Source of the DNA: Turritopsis dohrnii
Lineage: Eukaryota > Cnidaria > Hydrozoa > Anthoathecata > Oceaniidae
Length of the DNA stretch: 64,000 nt
NCBI GenBank assembly: GCA_027922465.2
Contig: BQMF02000024.1
Location: forward strand, 992,001-1,056,000
Direction of reading: 5' to 3'
The notes beneath the pieces are model-generated. The model did not search any database. It saw only the letters and a list, made by a program, of their open reading frames with translations, and had not been told where the DNA came from. The translations under genes were made by a program, and so were the position numbers. Positions 33,902-44,884 of this stretch are shown piece by piece. Each line of letters begins with the position of its first letter. The first letter of the stretch is position 1.

Positions 33902-35683
33902 TATTTTGATTGTTATCATAGTTATTATAGTTTTCTTCATACGGTGTTTACTTGTTTACTTGTTTACTTCTAATCAGTTCCAATGGACAGCCAAAGAGCA
34001 TTCCTTTTCAAGCATCAACTTGAATCATCCAGAAATAAAATATTGTGATAATGCACATTTTTATCAAGTCAATATTTTGAATTCATGATCATTCTTCTTT
34101 GATGTTGAAAAGTTGCTTCCATTAAAAGGGATCAATTTTACTTTTTTTAATTCTATCAATGGTAGCTTTTACATTTCACAAATCTTCCGATCCAACGGAT
34201 GCACTTGATGAACGAACAGAATTACTGACGTAAGCTTTCAAAATGGTAGTTTCTTAGAAAGTTGTTCAAAATGAGTTTGTTGATGAATTTCATCTTCCAA
34301 ATTGTCCTGTAACAATGTTGGAATCAATCCTACCTCGAACCCAGGGTCTCTTACATACTCTACCGAAAAGGCAAGAGACCCTGGTTACGAGGTTATAAAG
34401 TAATCTTCATGATAATGGTCAGAAATTAATTATGAAATTATGAAATCATTCTTTTGAATAAAATCGAAAGCATACTTCCTGCTCTCAATGAGAACTGGAC
34501 CTGATCTTTTCTAAATATATCTGCAACGTTCATGCACACGTGACTAGACCCAGGTTCCATCAACAACTTACAAATCAGACCAGTGAAAATAAAATAACAC
34601 CAAGCCGTCAATCAGTGAATAAACGTGATCTTCTATCAATACTGCCGGATCGATAAGATTCTGGGATCGACATAAAAATATCAGGGTTTTGGCTCGAGGT
34701 TCCAAAGAAACACGATGATCTCCATCCTAGAGAATACTAATCATATTTTTACACATACGCATATCTCTTTGTATCCTAGAATCCACACATTTATTTATTT
34801 ATTCTTGATGATACAGATGCCAGATGAGCAAATAATACGCGAGGGAGATATTTTCAATTTTTAAGCCAATTTACAGAAAAGTAGGACTGATCTACACTCG
34901 AACGATTTAAAAATATGTCACGATGGCATTATATCTTTTTATAAAACATCCCAAAAGTTATGTTTTTTCAAAATTATGTAAAGTTTATATTTTTGAGGCT
35001 TTCTGATTCTATTCAGCAATATCTCATTATATCAACATTTTCGTTAATTGCCTGTTTACACAGATGATACTTTGGTTATACGATAGTAGCGGGAGAAGGA
35101 AAACTTTATCGTTCGTGATCTTTATCAAAGATGTTATTTTTATAACATCTACAAGGAGATCCACGCCAATAAATTATTAGTTCTCCTTCGTCTAGTCCTC
35201 GTTCAAATTTTAGATGATAGCACACATGATAAAAAAAAGTGTATGCTGTGGTCACACCCACACAACATTTTCTGTAAATAATAAATGTTAATAAGTATCG
35301 ACAGGAATAGCTGAATATATCATAGTCATAATTGTTAAGTGCTTTCTAGTCAATAAAATATCATTGTTACAAAACAAAACCTCATCGATTAGCGGGATTC
35401 AGAAAAATGATGTTTCGTTTACACGATACTATTTTTCTATAGATTTGTAGGGAATTGTATACAACTTAGTAGAGTTGTTCGTGAATTTTTCCCTACAAAG
35501 TCATTAGAAACTTCACATCAACACTTGAAATAAGCGTGCAAAGTAATGATGTTTCTTTTGATACAACAAAAGGCTTTAAATCTCTGAAGTACCGTTTTAG
35601 TAGAACGGTTTTAAAACAATTCTCACAAGTAATTGATTTTTTTTCGTGTAACAGGCTCGTCGAGTTTACGAATCTCCCCAATA
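33902..35683. other. No gene recognised
   Basis: AT-rich intergenic DNA, including the hairpin listed at 34332-34394. Confidence 0.45.
34332..34394. repeat. Hairpin of the CTCG-CCCAGGGTCTC family
   Basis: Arms CCTCGAACCCAGGGTCTCTT and AAGAGACCCTGGTTACGAGG pair with two mismatches around a short loop. One arm alone recurs at about 42188-42206, and a related hairpin lies at 49129-49222. Confidence 0.75.
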
Positions 35684-36093
35684 GGGACCTTATGAAACTG
35701 CGACGGCAACGTGGAGGACGACGGGAGGCAAAGAAAAGATTCACTTTACTCAATAGATTTGTTTTAGAATGGAAGTCATTTCACATTATACCATTGGGAA
35801 ATGTTTTTAATTTTACTAATATCATTATTAGATTTGCACGTTCTACACACAACGTGAAAAGTAATATTTTGAAGTCGTACTGAGAACGAAGACGTGAGAA
35901 TAGCAGTACTTCCGATAAATTTTCCTTGGTTCCTTCATGGTTCTGTCTCTCAAAGTTCAAAAAACAAACTTCAAAGGCATTATAAATAAACTTCTTAACC
36001 CAAGTGTATAGTTTCTGCTCTTTTGTGATTCATTAAAGATGAATATCTTGTATGTCGTCGTCCACGTTGCCGTCGTACTTTCGTAAGTTCCCT
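35684..36093. mobile_element. 410-bp MITE, CGACGGCAACG family, copy A
   Basis: Inverted ends GGGACCTTATGAAACTGCG and, complemented, GGGAACTTACGAAAGTACG lead into CGACGGCAACGTGG on both sides. TA flanks each end. No ORF belongs to it. Confidence 0.7.
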
Positions 36094-36302
36094 AGTAGTT
36101 AAAGTCAGACGAAAAGTCTGTAATCACAATTTTCTGCACTGTGGTGACGCTGTATAATGACCAAGGCTTTCTTTCATGTCTTAAAAATAACCTAAAATAA
36201 CAAATATAACACGTTATTTTTTACTTACTTACACATTATTCAGACAACTCAAGATCACTAAAATGTGAGTATACGGGAATATTTTGTTTTGTTTCGTTTA
36301 TA

Positions 36303-36710
36303 GTGAGCTTAAGCAACTACGACGGCAACGTGGACGACGACGTGAGCAAAAAGAACAAAATAATAAAATTACTTGTGAATAGTATTTTGAAGAACTTCTT
36401 TTTATTGGGGAACTTATTCAATTGATAAACTTATAACGACTAGAAAGTTATCGAGCTTCTATAAAGTCTACATAAGTGAAAAAGACTTTCTCTATAATCG
36501 CGTCTCCGTTGTCAGCACGACTTCAAATCATGAATTTTCACGTTGTGTAAAGAACGTGCAAATATATTAATGATGTAATTATCTTATAAAATTTTCCCAA
36601 TGGTCTCATAAGTAGTAGACTCCCTTTCAAAACAAATTCCACAGAGAAAACCAAGCTTTTGTTTTAAACACGTCGCCGTCTTCGTTGCCGTTGCGATTGC
36701 TTAAGCTCCC
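36303..36710. mobile_element. 408-bp MITE, CGACGGCAACG family, copy B
   Basis: Related to copy A 210 bp away. Ends read GTGAGCTTAAGCAACTACG and, complemented, GGGAGCTTAAGCAATCGCA. TTATA occurs on both sides (36298-36302 and 36711-36715), which may be the target duplication. Confidence 0.7.
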
Positions 36711-37721
36711 TTATATTTAATTAATGACAGCCTGTTGCCTGTTTTAAACCATTCAACTTCTGCAGCAAGCTCTAAATTCGGCGTCTTGAAAAAAGTCTTT
36801 GTTTGAATAAAATAAATCTCTACATCCAGTAAACATGACTCGTATAAGTGTTGTAGAACTTTTCAAAGACGAACAATTCGGAAGAGAAAGTTGAACATTG
36901 AAAATATTGATACGTGACATTTTCGAAGAGTACAGTGTCATACGTTCAACACCTGAAGAAGAAAAAAGCGCCAATCAGCTTTTGAAATAAGCTCCTGCTT
37001 TGATGCTTTACGATAATTTCCTGTTTGGTCGTAGATCAAAGTGTTTTCAGCAGCAGCATCTAATAACATGACAGAAATCAAAAACTCAAAGGAGGACCGG
37101 GTACCTAGTTGCTGATGATAATGGTAAACTTTATCACACTTAGAATAAATTGATTGGTTATCGCAACAACATTTTCGATCGTGAGAGACAACTTCTGTTA
37201 CCTGTTTCAATAATTTGTTCAGCTTTATTGACGATGTGAAAATACAATGGATTGCAAATGGTCTCCATCGAAGAGATGCCTTTATAATATGGTATTTTGC
37301 AGAATGCGTCAACACAAAAGTAACACGAACAAAGTAGGTAATACTACGCTTAGTGGTTGAGGTCTGTTAAAAAACATCACACTAAAATCATCGCAAGAAC
37401 TTTAATTTGATAAAATAAACTTAAATAAAGTTTTTTTCATTCAAAAATGAATGAAGTAGTTATGCCATCTCGTCTTTCGCAGCAGAAATAATATAGTCCT
37501 GAATCCAAATTAACGCGTGGCATGGTTTTAGTCATTGCGGTGGAGAGCATACTTCTAAAATGTGTTTACACAATGGTGAAACGTACCACCCTCGCTAAAC
37601 AACAAAAGCAAATCATTTATGGAAGGGTGTATTGCTTCTAAAAAATCACTGCTGAAGATACGATAAAATAAACTAAAGTTGATGTCTCAGACCCCCTGGT
37701 AAGGTCTTCACGAAAAAGCTT

Positions 37722-37727
37722 TATAAA
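37722..37727 (+). promoter_or_regulatory. TATA-box-like motif of helical repeat gene copy 1
   Basis: TATAAA lies within CTTTATAAATGATG, which is conserved in the other copy at 44753-44758. It lies about 130 bp before the start codon. A GTGAGA donor at 37786 and the acceptor at 37853 suggest a 68-bp intron in the 5-prime UTR. Confidence 0.5.
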
Positions 37728-37853
37728 TGATGCCCATTAACTTCATCTTCCATTTTGTAATCTTCCTCAACTTCCAGTTTAAAAGTGAGAAACATTCTGT
37801 AGCTTTTCGAAAACGTGAAAGGAAAAGTTTGTACGGTTGTGTTTCCTTTTCAG

Positions 37854-40800
37854 ATGAAGCTGTTATTCCTTCTTGGTTGTTTGTTGTTGGTACAATCATC
37901 CTTTTGTGATGATGCAGGTGTCACAAGCAAAAAATGTGAAGATTTCTTAGGAGCTAATGTAAGTAAAGTGTTTTCCCTGGCTATCTTTCTATCTTGCTAT
38001 CTTGCTTTTTTTTTAACTTTCAAATTAAATGTTCTTCAAAACTTATGCTAGACATGTCAAAATCTCCGAGATTTGGCTGCAAAACTAAATGAGAAAGCAA
38101 CGATTGTTTCCGATGCTGTTAAAAGCGCCATTCAACACCACAAGACCAAAGCTCAAGAAATGCTGGCATACATTAAAGAATATATGACCGAAAGAATAAC
38201 TTGTGCAAACATCTTCAGTGACACGGTACTTACATATAATCAAGTTCAACTGTTAATGGTAACCATAGCAACCATTTATTTACTTTTCTTTCCTTTGTTT
38301 CCAGGCTTGTAAAAATATGGAGACAGCCATCCAAAAGTTTCACGAACAACGAAAACTGTTACAGGAAGCCATATTTTCTGCTGCAGAAAAACACTTCAAT
38401 AACGCCAAGGAATTTCTCGCCAATGTCCAGAAAACAATCGTCGACAAAGCTGTCAACTTCAAATGTACTGACGTCCTTACTGCTCAGGTCAGTCGAGTTC
38501 AATTTCAAATGAATCGTGTTTCTGTAAAATATCTACACTTTTCTAGAGACTCAAGTCAGTGTCTCCAAAAATTTAGACCAATCTGATTTACGGATGAAAA
38601 CGAAAACAATTTAGGATGCATAATGTCTAACGTCTGATCATATTCTTAAGAATAAAATAACAATGATGTTGGATGAAAAACGCTTGAAGTTACCATAGCC
38701 AGTCTTGGCTTGGATCTTCGTAGTTTTAAAAAACAATAAACCATGGTTGATATGGCATGATAATAAAATATAAAAAGTGGGAGTGTTGATCTTTTGACAT
38801 GGTGCTTTGATATAATTTTGATGCATATGATTATTTTCTTACAGCAATGTGATCAGCTGACAAAACTCTCCACAACGTTTAAGTTAAAAGCTGGTGAGCT
38901 CAAGACATTGCTCGAAGAAGTCATCGTCAATGGTACCATTACTGCAAAGCAAATATACAGTAGAACGATTGGCGCTATGCTTAATCATTTAGATAATGTA
39001 AAATGTGAAGACATGATCTCTGCAACGGTAAGAATTCTGACCACCACGTATGTCATTGTAACTTCATTACGACCTTAGTAATGTGAAAATGGAATCCAAG
39101 ATGGTTAAAAACATTCATAATGATCAAAATGATCTGCAGAGGAGGTTTTTTTGCACATGTTGTTAAGCGATGCTGAAAATTTGAAATGTTTTCAAATTCA
39201 ACAGTTTCTTATAATTGCAACGATTAAAAAGATTGCTTTTTCGTAGGCATGCGCCAAATTGGACACCCTGGCCAGCAACTTGAAAGAGACAACCGAGATT
39301 GTGAAGATAGCTGTTGCTACTGCCATTTCCAATGGTATCAGTAAAACACAAGATATCATTCAAAATGCATCAACATTCTTGAAAGAAAGGTTTTCATGTG
39401 AGAAAGTTTTGGGAGAAAATGCAAGTCTTTTGTAGAAATAATCAAATGGTCTAACTTATAGTTCTTTTTAAACCATCGCAAAACCATACTTATATTTTAC
39501 CTACCTTAGATCTGCCAAAAACTGGAAAAGCTTACCAGCATGTTACATGTCAACTTCCAGAAAGTCATTGATAAAATCAGAGATTTATATGCCACCGGTG
39601 TGCAAAAAGCCACAGATATATACGCAAAAGTGTCTACATACATTTGGAATTTATTCTGGGGATCGACAAGCAAGAGAAGTTTGACCGGCCGTAAGTTTCT
39701 TGGACTCGTCTCTGTTGTTGTTTCACATCAATCCATAAGCAGCTTCCTTTTGTTTTTCGTTTGACATGCGTTATTTAATAAACCTTCCCAATTTGCTGTT
39801 GAAGCAACATTTTGTTAACTACTTCTGCTTCGTTCCTGTGTACTTTATTGCTTTGTTATTTATATATCTTTATTACTTCTCAATATTCAATTGTTATTTC
39901 TTTTCCAAACCATTACAATGAGGCCATGTGGACTTAGCCATAAGCCGAAATTGGAAAATGTTTACTGTAACAAATCTGTAACATTCAATTTTCATTGAAA
40001 TTTTAACATTGATTAAAATTTATTTCATAGAAACAATAAAGGACTACTTATTGAAACTTATTGAAAAAGCTACCACCCTGGCAAAAGATGCAAAAGAAAA
40101 GCTGAAGGCAGAATTAGAAAGACTTTATAACGCTGGAAAGTTGAAATGGGGACAGTTGCAACAAACAGTCAAGGAATTAATTGCTAAATATGGACCACAA
40201 TCCGACGAGAGTTTTGACGGTAAATAAGAATCTTCTGATGTTGTTACAGATCACTTACACGCTTTTTTCTTTATAAGAATGGTGATTTTCCTTTCATGAT
40301 GAACATTCGTAACTTTTTGTTTAAAATCATCCTATATTCTTAAGGCATGCTTAAGGTCTTACCTAACTTTTAGTGCCTCGAAACAAAACATAAAACTCAA
40401 AAGGCAAAAAAGGGGAGAAAACAAACAACTTACAGCAATGGAGAGCCACGTGAGAGAACTTTTAAGGCCGATTTCCATTCAACGCTTATTCCCGCGCGGA
40501 CGTAGAATTTTCCGAGCGGCCAAACAGCTGCAAATGGAAATTAAAAGACACGATTGGCTAAAATTATCAGCGGACATCGGCGGGCTTAAAAAAAGTTAAA
40601 ATTTTTTAACTTTATTTTTGCGCGCTGAGCGGACATAACTACGCTTATGAATTAGCCAATACGCATGCGTTCTAAGTCACTGAGCGTGGATTACCTACGT
40701 CCGTGCGGATATTTTCTTGAATGGAAATTGGCCTTTACATTGATAATTACAAAAAAACAAAACCTACATATAAAACAAAATAAATTCTGACAAAATTAAT

Positions 40801-41418
40801 TTTAAGCTCACAAAATCTTAAAATATTCAATATTCAATATTCTTAAGATATTCTTAACTTTTTGGCCAATTTCATCTTGAACATTCATATAAAGCGTATT
40901 TTTATAAACAAAAGCGTGTCGACGTTCTTGATATGATCTTAAACAGGACAATAGTTCTCATAATTTGTGATTAGACATTTTCAAAGAATTCCGCACCGCA
41001 CTTCCTTTTAAAATATTCACAAAAAGCATTATTCATTTCAATTTGTATTTACGTTCACAATGGTTGCATTATAGCGGAAGTTAAAAAGAGTTTAATCGAA
41101 CAAATCAAGGAAGCATTAAAAACTGCTCATGGAAAAGCCAAAATACTTCTTCAAAGTTTGTTGACGAAATCTAAAGAACAACTTGAGAAATTGAAAGAAG
41201 TCATCAAGACTTTACTTGGCAATCAAGGTGAACAGTCAATACGTTATTCTATAAATGACGTTATATGTGATGTCAAGATGTTCATATTCATTATTTTCTT
41301 TTCAGATCAATCAGATGCCGTAGATTTGACCCACGATATCGTTTCCGATTTGGCTGAAAAAGAACTCGATGAAGAACTCGAGAAAGCCATGAATCAAGTT
41401 GATAAATTGATGGAATAA
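37854..41418 (+). CDS. Secreted helical C-x8-C repeat protein, copy 1 (nine exons, intact)
   Basis: Exons: 37854-37958, 38052-38225, 38305-38487, 38845-39027, 39247-39420, 39510-39690, 40031-40219, 41075-41227 and 41306-41418. All junctions keep phase and give about 484 aa. Residues 1-19 are a clear signal peptide. Exons 2-5 each encode a 58-61-aa, Lys/Glu-rich helical unit with Cys at position 2 and a second Cys 8 residues before the unit end. Splicing therefore creates five C-x8-C motifs, one on each of the first five junctions. Exons 6-9 are helical, Lys/Glu-rich and lack further Cys after the first. Intron 5 uses a GC-AG pair. No transmembrane anchor is visible. I do not recognise the family; a bundle or filament-forming extracellular protein is a guess. 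Exons 1-5 end in phase 0, so units 2-5 could be skipped without frame loss. Confidence 0.8.
40465..40734. mobile_element. 270-bp Harbinger-like MITE in intron 7 of copy 1
   Basis: Ends AGGCCGATTTCCATTCAA and, complemented, AGGCCAATTTCCATTCAA are flanked by TTA (40462-40464 and 40735-40737). It is absent from the matching intron of copy 2, so it was inserted after the duplication or lost from one copy. Confidence 0.8.
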
Positions 41419-43056
41419 GTTTCGTCATTATCTTGAAATAGAATAGATTAGTATGATTATTTACGTCTTATTTATTCGCCTCTCTTCCTCCTTTACTGTG
41501 AATGTATTCAGCAGTGCCTTAGAAATTAAATTACGCAGACGCAACATAAAAATGTTTTGTGTGAGACACGTTGTTCTTGTAGAATATGCTCTGCGTGAAA
41601 CAAATTGAAGAAAACGTCTTTGCAAACAATCATTATCTGCAGTTCCTCTTTGTAAGAAAGGAATTCACCTTATCTTTCAAATGTGCGAACTCTCCCTGCA
41701 CAGCTTACCATTCGTTATTAAACCCTAAAGTTTAATATGTGGGACAAAATAAACAAAAATGGTGATGTAATGATAGTGATGTAAAAAAGTCCTTTTATGA
41801 CATGTCATGAGGATATGTCAACTGCATAACTCTTGAGTCGACCAAATTTGCGTCAAGTCTACAACATCGGACGATTCTTTACCGACAATTGATTTTAATG
41901 ATTCACCGTCAAGAGAGAACATCATGTACAAAATATTAACAAAGAAATATTCCAAAGATGACCGTTTGTTTCTTCTTAACTTCTTAACTGTGAGTAACAG
42001 AATAACAGAAGTTAATTATATTTTGATCATGTCGCTGACAGAAGTGCAACTGTCGAAAAAGACAACCTTGGGCCTTATTGTACAGTGTCCCAGAGAATTT
42101 CGGTCAGAGATTTTAACAGCTTATAACACATATATCAGATTTCAGCGATTTCTACAACATTTGATAGGATTTTATTGAAGGATTGTAAACCTCGAACCCA
42201 GGGTCTCTTGTCGATGTACGAAAACCTTATGAAAATCCTACAAATTGTGATATATCGTAAAGTAAAAATTAGATTACATTTTGATTCTACTTATGTACAC
42301 ATGCTTGTTTTAGTTTTTAATTCCATTTCTGGATTGCATCGCTTATTTTTTAAAAAAAAATCTTTTGTTTTCATCACTATTCTGTTGTTTTATCAGTCAA
42401 AAGAGCATGAAAATTTATCTTGTTGACTTGTTGATTATTTTAAGAACTTTTTGTTGTTAGCCTTTCTCATTGTAAATACACAATGTTACCATACCAGTGC
42501 TTGAATTGAAATGGTAGCTAAAATAATGTTATTTTGAATAATTAAATTTTTAGACTCCAATTCTTATCTTCCTTATCTTCTTCAGCATTGTCATTGTTTA
42601 AAAAAATCTTTTGTTTTCATTCACATATTAATCGACCATTAAAAATTTAATTACATTTTTCCAAGACATTTTCCTTATTTTTTCAAAAACCACTTTTTCA
42701 TTTTTCACAAATATATGCTAGCTGAAAGAGCTTGAAAATGGTTTTCCATTTATGTAAAAATTATTTTGAAATTCGATATGTTCATTTAAAAAAACAACTT
42801 TAAAACTTAAAATCTCCTTTTAAACATTTTATAGAGCACGTATAATTGAGCACGTAATAATTGGGCAATACGTGGTCAGCTCCTGGAAACCTTAAATTAT
42901 TTGCAAAATGAAAAGATACAGATTTTCTGAAATTTTTTCTCCATAAATTTAAAAATTGACAAAAGGATAAAGTAATGAAAATTTTCGGAACTTTGAATAA
43001 CCACTTTTGCCAAGTGAAAAAAAACAAAAAGAAAAGTAGGGATAACCTTATCCTAG
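41419..43056. other. No gene recognised
   Basis: Downstream flank of the first duplicated unit, then AT-rich sequence. AATAAA near 41742 could serve the helical gene. A single arm of the CCCAGGGTCTC hairpin family lies near 42188. Confidence 0.45.
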
Positions 43057-43697
43057 CCCAGTTAACACACGACGTCAATACAACGTTGTTTTATGGTCGT
43101 TCTAACATCGCAACCAAAAACGTCCATTAACAGACGTCAAGAAAACGTCGGGGTTAGTTAAAAAAACATTTAAAATCATTTATTTACTTACAGTCAATTC
43201 TGACGTTCAAGATTCAGAAAGATTAAGAAAGAAACGATGGTTCGTGAACTGTACATTGCAAACAAAGTTTAAAACGATGTTTTAAAAAGCAAGTAAAAAT
43301 TATATTGCATTTGTTCTTTCATTTTGTTATTTCGTTCTTTTCCATCTTAACCGGATCGAAATTAAGTTGGTGATTTTGATATTAGTCAAATACATTAAGG
43401 CATGTCAAGGCGCGGTAGTGTAGTGGTTATCACTCTCGCATTTCATACGAGAGGTCACGGTTTAATTCCCGCAGGTGACTTTTCATTTGTTGTCATTACC
43501 TTTCGTCGTCAATTTGACCATGCTACAACGTCAATGCAACATTGTTTTCGGTCTTTTGAACGTTGCACAACGTCTGTACAACGTCATTTTAATTGTTGTT
43601 TTGACGTCCAAATCCGACGTTGTTTTGTTGTTTCCATTTCGACCCGTCATGCGACGATGGAATACGACGTCGAAACAACGCCTTTGTGCTTACTGGG
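43057..43697. mobile_element. ~640-bp MITE with internal tRNA-like segment
   Basis: Ends CCCAGTTAACACA and, complemented at the right, CCCAGTAAGCACA bound a region rich in AACGTTG and ACGTC motifs on both sides. The middle holds a tRNA-like stretch (43409-43477). No target duplication was fixed. Confidence 0.5.
43409..43477 (+). other. tRNA-like segment (pseudogene or SINE head)
   Basis: GGTAGTGTAGTGGTTATCAC matches the D-arm and A-box of Val/Glu/Asp tRNAs. A 5-bp anticodon stem TCTCG/CGAGA encloses a loop with TTC in the anticodon position. GGTTTAATTCC is a B-box variant. The acceptor stem does not pair, so this is not a working tRNA gene. Confidence 0.6.
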
Positions 43698-44369
43698 AGT
43701 TAACCAATTTGTGGAAAAAAGTTAAGCCGCACTTCGATCCATTAACCCAAGCAATTGAGTCTATATAACATGGAATAAAATCTTTTGTATCTGTCAACAG
43801 GGTCAATAATTCTCCTGTATATGCAATCATGAGCAAGGTTTTCTTGAACTTTGCTTTTTGTTATTGATAGAATGTGTTGTTTTCTACTGAGATTCTCGTA
43901 CAGATCATTCAGATACCCATCCTGAGGAGGATAGAAAAAACATAAGTACTAAAAGGCAGAATATATACGGAACAAATGCTTTGTTTTGTTGACATTTAAT
44001 TACAGCTTGATGCCTTTAAACCATTTAGCTACTGAAGCGCACTGTACATTACGTGTTTTACAAAAAATGCCTTTGACTAAGTAAACTAAATTTGTGTCGT
44101 CAGTTAACGTGATATGTGTTAGTTCTGAAGAACTGGTCAGAGATGAGCAATCAAGTAGGGAAAGGTAATGTAAGAAATATAAATGTATTCCTAGTAATTA
44201 CTTTTAACTTTACCATTGCATTTGTAATTCTAATGTTGGAGCAAAAATCTGCAAATGGAAAAAGTTTGAAGGCAGTCAAAAAAACCCAACAAAACAGTTA
44301 ACTTCTCACTCATAATATGCCCAAAAGGTTTGATCTCTATTTGTTTGGTTTGATGTTTTACGAATATTT
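43698..44369. other. No gene recognised
   Basis: AT-rich spacer between the MITE and the second duplicated unit. Confidence 0.45.
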
Positions 44370-44752
44370 TCTGATTGCTAGTTGCTGCTGATGATGGCCA
44401 CAAAAAAGGGGAATCGTATCACATTAAGAATAAAATTATTGGCTAAAGTGTCATCATTTTCGAGCATGAGAGACAACTTCTGTTACCTGTTTCAATAATT
44501 TGTTCAGCTTTATCGACGATGTGAAAATACAAAATTGATTGAAAAAGAGCTCCATCGAAGAGATAAATTTAAATTTACTGCGATGGAGAGTCTACTTCCA
44601 AAACCTGATTACACAATGGTGAAACGTAACACCCTCACCAAACAAAAAAAGGGAAGGGTACAATGCTTTAAAAAAACTGCAGAGGAAGACACGATAAAAT
44701 AAATGAAAATTGATATTACAGACCCCCTGGTAAAAAACCCGGTAAAAGGCTT

Positions 44753-44758
44753 TATAAA
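44753..44758 (+). promoter_or_regulatory. TATA-box-like motif of helical repeat gene copy 2
   Basis: Same CTTTATAAATGATG context and same distance to the start codon as in copy 1. Confidence 0.5.
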
Positions 44759-44884
44759 TGATGCTCATTGCCTTCATCTTCCATTTTGAAGTCTTCTTCG
44801 TGTTCGAATGCAAAAGTGAGAAACATTTTGTAACTTTTCGAAAACGTGAAAGGAAAAATTTGTACGGTTGTGTTTTCTTTCCAG

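Larger units (their letters stand above)
37080..42080 (+). repeat. Segmental direct duplication, unit A
   Basis: This ~5-kb interval matches about 44370-49850. Similarity begins upstream near GAGAGACAACTTCTGTTACC (37178; 44469) and extends past the gene to a segment with CAGAAGTGCAACTGTCGAAA (near 42040; a related version near 49820). Introns differ more than most exons. Confidence 0.8.

Noticed and set aside
37708..37909. Frames starting upstream of the helical gene (both strands)
   Set aside because: They cross the probable 5-prime UTR intron; the ATG directly after the acceptor at 37853 gives the signal peptide and the conserved frame.
43409..43477. Functional tRNA gene
   Set aside because: The acceptor stem does not pair and the B-box is altered, so it is kept only as a tRNA-like segment.
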